DNA of 59,424 nucleotides from FEN-680 sp036845225 (GTDB lineage: Bacteria; Actinomycetota; Geothermincolia; Fen-727; Anoxymicrobiaceae), in NCBI GenBank assembly GCA_036845225.1, contig DAIUEJ010000014.1, positions 1 to 59,424 on the forward strand, written 5' to 3'. Below the pieces are notes generated by a model. It did not search any database and had not been told where the DNA came from. It worked only from the letters and a program-made list of their open reading frames with translations. This document shows, one piece after another, positions 32,678 to 40,091 of this stretch; position 1 is the stretch's first letter; the number at the start of each line of letters is the position of its first letter. The translations under genes and the position numbers were made by a program.

Positions 32678-33331
32678 ATGGTATTCGATGCGGATCTCAA
32701 CAGGGGACTCGACAGTATGATCGAGGCTCGCAGGACGGTGCGGTCGTTCACGGAAGAGACGCCCGACCGCGCGCTTATCGAAGAGATTATCAAAGCAGGG
32801 TTGCACGCCCCTTACGCGGCCCTCGCGATTTCACAGGGCGACGTCTTCCGACGGTTCTTCGTGATACCGAAAGGCTCGGAGGCGATCACGCGCGCCAGGG
32901 CGATCATCAAGACCCAGGCCGCGGGCTCTGCTGCGGCGCTCGAGAAGGCGATGGCCGAAAACCCGGAGTTCCAGGAGAAGGCAGCGCCGTTCGCGGCGAG
33001 GGTGCGTGCGATAGGCGATGGCGCTCCATTCGGTATTGAGGATGTCCCCTACTGGATAATCGTCGCGGAACGAAAAGGCTTTCCCCCCGCTGAGGCTCGC
33101 TCACTTGCGCACGTCATGCAGAACATGTGGCTGAAAGCCACGGCGCTGGGCCTTGGTTTCCGTCTGATATCCGTAGCCACGCAGCAGGGAGACAACGAGG
33201 AGTTCTGCGAGATACTCGGCATCCCGGCGGGACAGTTCGGGCTGGACAGTTGCGTTATCGGTTACCCGAAGGTCATGCCCGAGCCGACCTGGCGGCCTTC
33301 GATGGAAGAAGCGGTCACCTGGCTCGACTGA
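32678..33331 (+). CDS. Nitroreductase-family flavoprotein
   Basis: This 217-residue protein is of nitroreductase fold. The N-terminal FMN-contact region is IEARRTVRSFTEETPDRALI, and the later block is WLKATALGLGFRLIS, followed by GIPAGQFGLDSCVIGYPK. Family members use FMN and NAD(P)H to reduce nitro groups, enones or quinones, so the natural substrate cannot be told from sequence. A long stretch between (residues about 60-105) is more divergent than usual. The start has AAGGAGGAA ahead. It stands alone, convergent with the TetR gene, with repeat element C between them. Confidence 0.83.
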   Translation: MVFDADLNRGLDSMIEARRTVRSFTEETPDRALIEEIIKAGLHAPYAALAISQGDVFRRFFVIPKGSEAITRARAIIKTQAAGSAAALEKAMAENPEFQEKAAPFAARVRAIGDGAPFGIEDVPYWIIVAERKGFPPAEARSLAHVMQNMWLKATALGLGFRLISVATQQGDNEEFCEILGIPAGQFGLDSCVIGYPKVMPEPTWRPSMEEAVTWLD

Positions 33332-33335
33332 AGAC

Positions 33336-33425
33336 AGGGGTCAGGCACCGTCCACTATTTTGTCCACTTTTTCCGTCTAAGAATCACCACGGAGTGGACA
33401 AAAAAGTGGACTGTGCCTGACCCCT
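33336..33425. repeat. Palindromic intergenic element C (GGGGTCAGGCAC family, variant stem)
   Basis: The outer arms AGGGGTCAGGCAC (33336-33348) and its exact complement (33413-33425) enclose a second imperfect stem. The left inner stem is gtccactattttgtccact; the right is cggagtggacaaaaaagtgg. The outer core matches elements A and B but the inner stem is different. It lies between two convergent genes and may serve as a bidirectional terminator. The TetR stop (TAA, 33430-33432) lies 4 bases beyond the arm. Confidence 0.88.
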
Positions 33426-33429
33426 CTTA

Positions 33430-34014
33430 TTAGAGGCTTCGTTTGATGTGGTCGCGGCTGGCCTTCAGCACCTCATCGGAGAGCGGAGTGCCCTTCATAG
33501 CCCGGGCCAGCGTCAGGCCGCCTACCATCGTCGCCAGCGAGGCGAGGGCTTCGCTCCGGGCGCCGTCGGCACCGTCTTCTCTCAGGTGGCGAGCCATCTC
33601 TGCGACATAGACGTCGATCTCTTCAGCGAGCACCTCGCGCACCTGCATGTCGGCCGCGGCCAGCTCGCCCGCAGTCGCGGGCAGCGGGCAGCCGGTTTCG
33701 GGGTTGTCCCTGTGCGCGCGAGAGAGATAGCTCCTGGTGACCGCCTCGACCCAGTCCGCGCCTCTCCGGTCGCCCGCGTAGGACTCAAGGTCGGCCCGCG
33801 ATTTGCGCAGCGTCGAGCGCAGGGTCTCGGCGACCAGCGACTGCTTGGACGGGAAGTGCGCGTAGAAGCCGCCCACGGTCATGCCCGCGCCGCCCATCAC
33901 GCTCGCGACGCTCGCGCCCGCGATGCCTTTCTCGCGCATCAGCACGCCGGCGGACTCGAGTATCCTCTCCCTGCTCGCTTCTTTCCTGGGCGTCTTGTCG
34001 CTCACCGGGCTCAC
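33430..34014 (-). CDS. TetR/AcrR-family regulator
   Basis: This is a 194-residue TetR regulator. The HTH region is ASRERILESAGVLMREKGIA followed by VASVMGGAGMTVGGFYAHFP near 10-55, and the C-terminal domain ends in KASRDHIKRSL. SVMGGAGMTVGGFYAHF resembles regulators whose ligand domain is of the TetR_C_7/16 kind. The GTG at 34014 overlaps the stop of the upstream 4Fe-4S gene (GTGA) and has AGGATGAAGG ahead. The longer open frame up to 34137 only overlaps that gene. Being coupled to the ferredoxin gene, it probably represses its own operon at the palindromes at 35094-35126; this is inference. Confidence 0.85.
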   Translation of the reverse strand: MSPVSDKTPRKEASRERILESAGVLMREKGIAGASVASVMGGAGMTVGGFYAHFPSKQSLVAETLRSTLRKSRADLESYAGDRRGADWVEAVTRSYLSRAHRDNPETGCPLPATAGELAAADMQVREVLAEEIDVYVAEMARHLREDGADGARSEALASLATMVGGLTLARAMKGTPLSDEVLKASRDHIKRSL

Positions 34015-35066
34015 GCCTTCATCCTCGCCGCGAAGAACTCCTGTGCGTCCGGGGGAGGCTTTGTCTCCTTGCGCACCCTCAGCCGTATGGCGTCCTCGCC
34101 CCCGCACGTCGGGGTACATACCCCGCACCCGATGCATACGTCCTCGTCGACGACCGCGAAATCATCCACGGTGATGGCCTCGACGGGGCACCTGTCCGCG
34201 CACACGGCGCAAGCGGTGCAGGTCTCCGGGTCGGCGAACGCGACGTAGTTGGAGCGTGAGACCGTGTCGTACTTGTTGACCAGCTTCGCCCTGAAGAAAG
34301 CGCAGCAGCAGGAGCAGCAGTTGCAGATGGTATGCAGGGAGCCCTGCACGTTGTCGCAGACGTGGACGAGCCCTTCCTCCGTGGCCTTCCTCAGTATCTC
34401 GAGGGCCTCCTGCTTGTCGATCTGGCGTCCCATGCCCACGTCGACGATGTAGCGGCCCATGCTGCCGAAGTGCATGCAGTTCTCCGTGGAGCGGTCGCAG
34501 CCTTTCTCGAGATAGGTGCCGATCTGGCGGCACGGGCAATGCCCGACAGCCATGAAGGTGGCCTCGTCCAACTTCTGAGCCAGCGCGTCGTCAGGGAGCA
34601 CCTCCGCCTCATCCTCGAGCGACTCGCCGATGGGGACCACCCTGATCAGCGGGACCCCGCGCTCCATCTCCCGGCCGAAGTCCTCCATCAGGTACTCGTA
34701 CCAAAGAGGAGCGAGCGCCCTCTTATCCGGGGTATCCTCGCCTGAGAGGAACGGCGCCTCCGCGAACCCGACGACTATGGGAAGAAGCCTGTATATCCGG
34801 TCCCTGCCGGGCTTCTGCTCGGTGAGGACCGTGCCACGGTGGGCCATGCTGTCGAGGATCTGCTCCAGCCTGTCGGCTTTCTCGGGGATTACCTCTTTGT
34901 ACTGCTCGAGCGTCTTGTTCGAATAGATCTCGAGCTTGAGGGCGACCTCGGCCTCCTCGCCGGGGTAGAGGATCTTCAGTATCTCGATGAGTGTCGGGGA
35001 CGTCGGCACGCCCGCCAGGGCCTTGTCGAGGTGCGCCGCCAGTTCATGGTAGATCTCGTCCGCCAT
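34011..35066 (-). CDS. Cys-rich 4Fe-4S protein of unknown function
   Basis: This 351-residue cytoplasmic protein has an N-terminal helical part resembling a winged-helix unit (LEQILDSMAHRGTVLTEQ). Then come three cysteine regions: GHCPCRQIG with GCDRSTENCMHFG, the dense HTICNCCSCCCAFF, and a C-terminal two-cluster ferredoxin (CTACAVCADRCPVEAI and CIGCGVCTPTCGG). It can bind at least two 4Fe-4S clusters and probably another metal centre in the middle. I recognise the type from anaerobes but know no defined reaction. GGAGG lies ahead of the ATG. It is transcribed with the following TetR gene from a promoter-operator at 35094-35126. Confidence 0.8.
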   Translation of the reverse strand: MADEIYHELAAHLDKALAGVPTSPTLIEILKILYPGEEAEVALKLEIYSNKTLEQYKEVIPEKADRLEQILDSMAHRGTVLTEQKPGRDRIYRLLPIVVGFAEAPFLSGEDTPDKRALAPLWYEYLMEDFGREMERGVPLIRVVPIGESLEDEAEVLPDDALAQKLDEATFMAVGHCPCRQIGTYLEKGCDRSTENCMHFGSMGRYIVDVGMGRQIDKQEALEILRKATEEGLVHVCDNVQGSLHTICNCCSCCCAFFRAKLVNKYDTVSRSNYVAFADPETCTACAVCADRCPVEAITVDDFAVVDEDVCIGCGVCTPTCGGEDAIRLRVRKETKPPPDAQEFFAARMKA

Positions 35067-35093
35067 CGTTACCTCCAGTCTCTTTTCAACTTG

Positions 35094-35126
35094 ATATTAT
35101 GGTCGTAATATTATGTGCGCAATATT
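35094..35126 (-). promoter_or_regulatory. Promoter overlapped by two palindromes, upstream of the 4Fe-4S/TetR operon
   Basis: Reading the minus strand, TTGCGC (35122-35117), a 17-base spacer and TAATAT (35099-35094) form a promoter 28 bases from the ATG at 35066. It is overlapped by the palindrome ATATTA-N6-TAATAT (35094-35111). A second palindrome, AATATT-N8-AATATT (35107-35126), overlaps the first. The A/T-rich island contrasts with the GC-rich surroundings. An autoregulatory TetR site is likely. Confidence 0.6.
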
Positions 35127-35165
35127 CATCTGTCAACCGTGTACGCATGAGTGCCGCGGTGAACG

Positions 35166-35585
35166 CTACCTGGTGAAGATCGCGACCAAGGCGAAAGCGA
35201 TGAGTGGGTTGAAGACGATGCTCGCGACTCCGAGGACGACTCCGGCGGTTGCGAACCTTTCCTGCTTTTCCAGGTCGACGAAGTCGGAGAGCCGGTCGCG
35301 CTGCTCTTCCTGGAGCCCGGACGCGAACTTCTTGACTCTCCGCCCGATCGATATCGCCATCACGGCCGCGAACAGCGAGGCTATGCCGCCGAACGGCAGG
35401 AACATCACGCGCCCGGCGCTGAGGCCGCGCCCGGAGTTGACCAGCAGGGGGAGAAGAAAGCCGAGCAGGTAGCCGAAGGCCACGATCCCGAGGGCAAGCA
35501 ACCCCATGTTGAGGCTGCTCCTGCCGGCGTTCCGCCTGCGGTCGGGGGGCCACGCCTGACGACCACCAAAGCCCGAGTCATCCAT
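35166..35585 (-). CDS. Small membrane protein of unknown function
   Basis: This is a 139-residue protein with an N-terminal soluble stretch rich in Gly and Arg. It has membrane segments near 29-50 (LLALGIVAFGYLLGFLLPLL), 60-80 (FLPFGGIASLFAAVMAISIG) and at the C terminus (FATAGVVLGVASIVFNPLIA), resembling DUF4190-like small membrane proteins. A basic loop (GRRVKKFASGLQEEQRDRL) separates the last two. The ATG at 35585 follows GAGGGGGG; an in-frame GTG at 35606 is less likely. It is downstream of the AbfD gene on the same strand (60-base gap). No function can be assigned. Confidence 0.7.
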   Translation of the reverse strand: MDDSGFGGRQAWPPDRRRNAGRSSLNMGLLALGIVAFGYLLGFLLPLLVNSGRGLSAGRVMFLPFGGIASLFAAVMAISIGRRVKKFASGLQEEQRDRLSDFVDLEKQERFATAGVVLGVASIVFNPLIAFALVAIFTR

Positions 35586-35645
35586 CGGCAGAAACCCCCC
35601 TCTCACTCGACTCCCCCACCGGACTATTACGCAGCCGGGCCGCCG

Positions 35646-37088
35646 CTACCTCATCAGGCCTTCCTCGACCTCTTCGATCCCGGCGAGGCAGCGGGCGAGC
35701 TGCTTCTTCTCCTCCAGGTCGTAGGTCCTCAGTATCGCGATGTCTTCCATGATCGGAGAGCCGCCGCCGTGGACTCCGGCGTACTGGTAGACGCCTGCCA
35801 TCCCCGAGCACGTGTAGTCGCTGATCCACGCGTAGAGCTTGTAGATGTCGTCAGCGCTGACGCCGTCCACCCGCGCCAGGTACTTCTTGACCAGGTCGCC
35901 GACCTCAGGGCTCTGGTACTCGGTATCGTACGGCAGCGTGGCCGGAAGGCCACCAGCGATCTCGGTGAGGATGTCGTACTCGTGGTAGATGTTGAGCCCC
36001 GCGTGCTTGCGGGCGACATTGCAGTAGACGATGTCGGGCACCTGGGTGCCGCTGGGCATCCTGGTTGACTTCACGGAGGCGGCTATGCCGCAACCGTAGA
36101 CCAGCTCCGCGGTGCTGATCAGCTCGGCGAGCTTCGAGCCCACGTGGTCCTCTTTCTCGATCCCGCTGTACTCGGCGACGAGGGCCGCGGTGCCCATTAT
36201 CACGTCACTCATCGCGGGCTTGCAGCCCGTATAGGAGTGGCGGTGGAACAAAGAGAACAACAGGGCCATCTGTCCGCCGTACTCCGCTTCGCCGCACAGG
36301 AATACCCTGTCCCATGGCACCAGGACGTCATCGAAGATGGTGAGAGACTCTATCTCGCCTTTGCCGGAGTGCAGCCCGGCGAGCTCTGGGCACCTGTCCC
36401 TGTAGCGCGCCCCCCTGCAGACCAGCTTCACGCCCGGCCAATCGCCCGGTATGGCGAAAGCGACCGCCCAGTCCCCCTCGTTGGGGCGAAGGAACCGGGT
36501 AGGGATGGCTATGATCTCTTCAGCGAGCGGCGCGAAAGAGTTGTGGGCCTTGGCCCCGCGGACCACGATGCCTTCCTTTTTCTTCTCGACGACCCTCAGG
36601 TACATGTCCGGGTCGGCCTGCTCGGACGGCCTGCGCAGGCGGTGGCCCTTGACGTCGCTCTGGGCGCAGCAGCCCACCGTATCGTTCTTCTGGAACCCGC
36701 GGAGGAACTCGAGAAACCTCTGATGATACTCGGTGCCCTTGGCCTCGTCGCATGCGTGCGTTATGACCGAGAGCGCGTTGAGCGCGTCGATGCCCATGCA
36801 GCGCGCGATGCAGCCGCCGACCAGCCGCGCCTCGACCCGGGTCATCTCCTGCTTTGCCAGCAGGTCCTCCGGCGACTGGTGGATGTGGCAGAAGCGGTTG
36901 ATGGTCTCACCGGTGAGGTGCGATGTGGCGGTCGTGATCTCCTGGTACTTCGGCAGTTGGGCGATGTCGAACGTAACGTCCAGGATGTCGGTGCCAGGGA
37001 GGCCCACCCGCCCCAGGACCTCGCCGCCCATGTACACGTTGGGCTTCATGGCTTTCAGGGAATCGTGATACTCTTCCTTTGTGCGCAT
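35646..37088 (-). CDS. abfD: 4-hydroxybutyryl-CoA dehydratase / vinylacetyl-CoA isomerase
   Basis: This 480-residue FAD and 4Fe-4S enzyme belongs to the AbfD/HpaB family. In 4-hydroxybutyryl-CoA dehydratase the cluster is held by C-x3-C, then His and Cys seven residues apart. Here these are C93 and C97 (GGCIARCMG), and H282 and C289 (FHRHSYTGC), so all four ligands are present. That separates it from the iron-free HpaB monooxygenases. The reaction is 4-hydroxybutyryl-CoA to crotonyl-CoA by a radical dehydration that needs anaerobic conditions. It lies downstream of the hybrid kinase. Glutamate decarboxylase, a possible source of GABA and hence 4-hydroxybutyrate, is about 5 kb away. CoA transferase and 4-hydroxybutyrate dehydrogenase genes are not in the window. 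Confidence 0.9.
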   Translation of the reverse strand: MRTKEEYHDSLKAMKPNVYMGGEVLGRVGLPGTDILDVTFDIAQLPKYQEITTATSHLTGETINRFCHIHQSPEDLLAKQEMTRVEARLVGGCIARCMGIDALNALSVITHACDEAKGTEYHQRFLEFLRGFQKNDTVGCCAQSDVKGHRLRRPSEQADPDMYLRVVEKKKEGIVVRGAKAHNSFAPLAEEIIAIPTRFLRPNEGDWAVAFAIPGDWPGVKLVCRGARYRDRCPELAGLHSGKGEIESLTIFDDVLVPWDRVFLCGEAEYGGQMALLFSLFHRHSYTGCKPAMSDVIMGTAALVAEYSGIEKEDHVGSKLAELISTAELVYGCGIAASVKSTRMPSGTQVPDIVYCNVARKHAGLNIYHEYDILTEIAGGLPATLPYDTEYQSPEVGDLVKKYLARVDGVSADDIYKLYAWISDYTCSGMAGVYQYAGVHGGGSPIMEDIAILRTYDLEEKKQLARCLAGIEEVEEGLMR

Positions 37089-37163
37089 ATGCGCTTCGCC
37101 TCCTTAGTTGACGTCGGCTCAAGCTTACAGCCGACGGCCGAGCATTTCCATGATTGTTGTCGG

Positions 37164-39822
37164 TCAAGGCGTGTGGGGCCAGCCGCCCAGCGAGTTGGGT
37201 ATTCCGAAGCAGAACATCGAGCCGCCACCGGCCCTCTCTTCGACCGTGGATCCAGCCACGGTGCGCTTCGACGTACTTCCTGGCGATGTACAGGCCGAGG
37301 CCGATGCCGGGCGTTGAATGGTGCATCAACTCTCCCACCTGGTAGAAGCGCTCGAAGATCCGCTCTCGGTCGCGCTCGGAGATCCCCGGCCCCCTGTCAG
37401 AGACCCTGAAAACGGTCTCCCCGCCCGCCGGGACGCACCCGATCTCGACCTCACCGGTCCCGGGGGCGTGCTTGATGACGTTGTCGAGCAGGATGACGAG
37501 CACGTCCTTGATCTTTTCCTGGTCCATCTCCACGGTCCATGCCTCGGAGTCGCGCTTGACAAGAAAGTCGATATCACCGCCGCGCCCCCGGGTTTCCTCC
37601 ACTGCCCTCAGCACGGTTTTCCAGGGGTCGGCGCGCGAGATGTTGAGTTCCATCTTCCCGCTCTCGATGTTAGAAGTATCGAGGAGCTTGTTTATCAATG
37701 CCGCCAGCCGGTCGGCCGCTCCGTCTATGGCGAGGATCGCGTCGCGGACGACCTCGTCGTCCAGGTCGCCGCCGTGATGGAGGAGCATCCCCGAGTAGCC
37801 TTTGAATATGGTCGCCGGGTGGCGCAACTCGTGCGCTGCGACGTCCACCAGGTTCCTCAACTCCTCCGCATGCTGCTTGACCAGCTCTTCCGCCTCTCGC
37901 CGCTCGGTGATGTCCCTGATGTTGACCACGGCGTTCCACTCACCGCCCGCCATGAACGCCGCGCTGGAGACTTCCACCGGGATCACCGCGCCGGATTTGC
38001 TCACCGCAGAAGTCCCGAAGGTCTGGCCAAGCATCGGGGCCGCTCCGGTCTCACGGAACTCATCCACGATCTTCCCATACTTCTCGCGGTCTTCCGGATG
38101 TGAGAGCACCAGCGCGAGATCAGCTCCGAGCATGTCCTCAGCTCTGTGGCCGAAGGTCCTCTCCGCGGCGGGGTTCCAGTACTTGACCCTGCCGGCGGAG
38201 TCCAGGACAACGATAGCGTCGACAGCGACCTCGGACATCTCACGGAAAAGCTCTTCGCTGTACTGGAGCGCAGCCTCGATCCGCTTCCGCTCGGTCACAT
38301 CCCTGGACAGGCCGAAGATGCCGATTGGCACCTGATTCTCGTCACGAATGAACGATATGGAGGTCTCCAGGCACCTTGTCGAGCCGTCAGCGTGGTAGTA
38401 ATCAAGCTCTACGACGTCTATCCTGCCAGGGTCTCGTTCTGTGTCATGGAGCAGCTCATCGACCATCCGGTCGGCAGCGACCTTGAACGACTCCGGGGTG
38501 ACCATCTCCTCAGGGCGTTGCCTCAAACGCTCCTCGACGGTGAATCCAAGCACTCGTTTGATGGAAGGGCTCACATAGGTCGGATTCATGACCAGGTCCG
38601 CCGTAAACACAAGGTCGTTCATGTTCTCGGCGAGGAACCTGAACCGGGATTCGTTCTCTCGCAGGGACTCTTCCGCCTGCCTCTGCTGAGTCACGTCGTC
38701 ATAGACCGCTACTATCTCGCCGGTGGGCAGCTTGTAGATGTAGTTTTCTTTCCAGCCTGAAACACGCCCGTCTTCGTATTTGCCTGCAGGGAAGGACTCG
38801 GGCTCGCCACTGGTCCACACTCGCCTGAACACCTCGAGGATCCCGAAATCCTCCACGCCGGGAAAGACTTCGGTGACCGAGCGGCCGAGCAGTTCATCCC
38901 TGGAGATCTCCTCAACCCTCTCGGCAGCCTTGTTGAAGTCCACGAAAGTGAAGTCGTCGCCATCGTCCATTGCCTGATACACCGCGACGCAACTGCTCAT
39001 GCTGTCGAACATCTGCTGGAACCTCTCCGCGCTCGCGGACAAGTCACTCTCCGCCTGTTTTCGCTCGGTGATGTTCTCGAAGACCGCCACGAAATGCTGC
39101 CTCTGGGGGCTGTAGACCTTGATGGAAAGGTCTATCGACAGGCGCTCGAGCCTCGCTTCGACCTGCTCCGGTTCACCGCTCGAGGCGACCCGTCCATACA
39201 CCTCGAAAAGCTCGGGATTCGTTTCCCGGATGCCCGGGATGACCTCGGAGACTTTCTTGCCGACGACGTCCTTCAGCCCTGTCAGGGGCCCAAACGCTTT
39301 GTTGGTATCGAGGTAGACCCAGTCCACCGCATGGCCCTCGTCGTCATAGACCATCCTGCAGTAGGCGAACCCCTCCATCATGTTCTCGAACAGGGAGCGG
39401 TATCGCGTCTCTGATTCCCGCAGCTCCTTCTCGGCCCTTGACAACTCGAGGACGCGGCTCACAGCGTCGAGGAGCGAGAAGTTGAGCCTGGCGTCCTTGA
39501 TCACATAGCCGGCCGCCCCGGCCCTGTAACATCGGGCGGCCATCTTTTCGCTTCCCCGGCCGGTGACCATGATCACGGGCGGGTGCGCGCCCGCGGCCTG
39601 AAACTCCTCGAGGAGCTCGATGCCGTCGCCGTCAGGGAGTTGTTGGTCCAGCGTGATAAGGTCGAAATCCCTGGAAGAGGCCGCCTTCCTTGCCGCGGCG
39701 CAGTCTGCAGCCACTTCAATAGTGGCGGCCAGACCGTCGACCAGAAGGCCCTTCAGCAGGGTTGCTGCGTCCTTCTCGTCTTCGACGACGAGTATGCGGG
39801 GCGGCGGGACAGGTTCAATCAT
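37164..39822 (-). pseudogene. Hybrid response-regulator/PAS/histidine kinase with a 3' frameshift
   Basis: This large cytoplasmic signalling protein has an N-terminal receiver domain (RILVVEDEKDAATLLKGLL; phospho-Asp in LITLDQQLPDG; Lys in GYVIKDA), four PAS units (about 140-650, e.g. YRSLFENMMEGFAYCRMVYD), an H-box VAAHELRHPATIFKGYSG and an ATPase domain (DRGPGISERDRERIFERFYQ; TPGIGLGLYIARKYVEAHRG). After AHRGW (near 37252) the original frame runs on as junk through the AbfD start to 36907. The next frame gives the expected end, STVEERAGGGSMFCFGIPNS, and a stop at 37164. A deletion of 2 bases (mod 3) therefore breaks the last strand of the ATPase domain. The ATG at 39822 has no clear ribosome site; a GTG at 39864 is the alternative. 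No membrane segment is present. Confidence 0.75.
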
Positions 39823-40013
39823 GAGCTTGATGCATTTCTCTCTCCGAGCGATCGAAACGGGCACCAGACAATCGGACAGACTCCTGACACCATTCTAGAG
39901 AGCCGGGGCTTCGACAACCTTGATGAATCCCATGTGCCCACGACATGTTCTATTAATCGCCTTGCTCCGGCAATTTCTTAACACAAACTCCGATTTCTCT
40001 TGATAGCTCGTTA

Positions 40014-40036
40014 ATGCGGCGGGCGTCAAGCCGCAT
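40014..40036. promoter_or_regulatory. Palindrome upstream of the GH38 gene
   Basis: ATGCGGC (40014-40020) and GCCGCAT (40030-40036) are perfect inverted arms around nine bases, about 56 bases ahead of the GH38 start. It could be an operator or an RNA hairpin. The remaining ~230 bases between the kinase gene and GH38 show no gene. A second GC-rich palindromic stretch (gcgcggcggtcgtcgcgcgg) lies at about 40061-40080. Confidence 0.35.
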
Positions 40037-40091
40037 CGCGACTTGATAGAATAATGACCGCGCGGCGGTCGTCGCGCGGCGTTGCGCGTCA

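Noticed and set aside
36907..37163. C-terminal extension of the hybrid kinase into the AbfD gene
   Set aside because: The residues after AHRGW are Arg/His-rich junk. The expected kinase end is found in another frame with a stop at 37164, and AbfD occupies the region.
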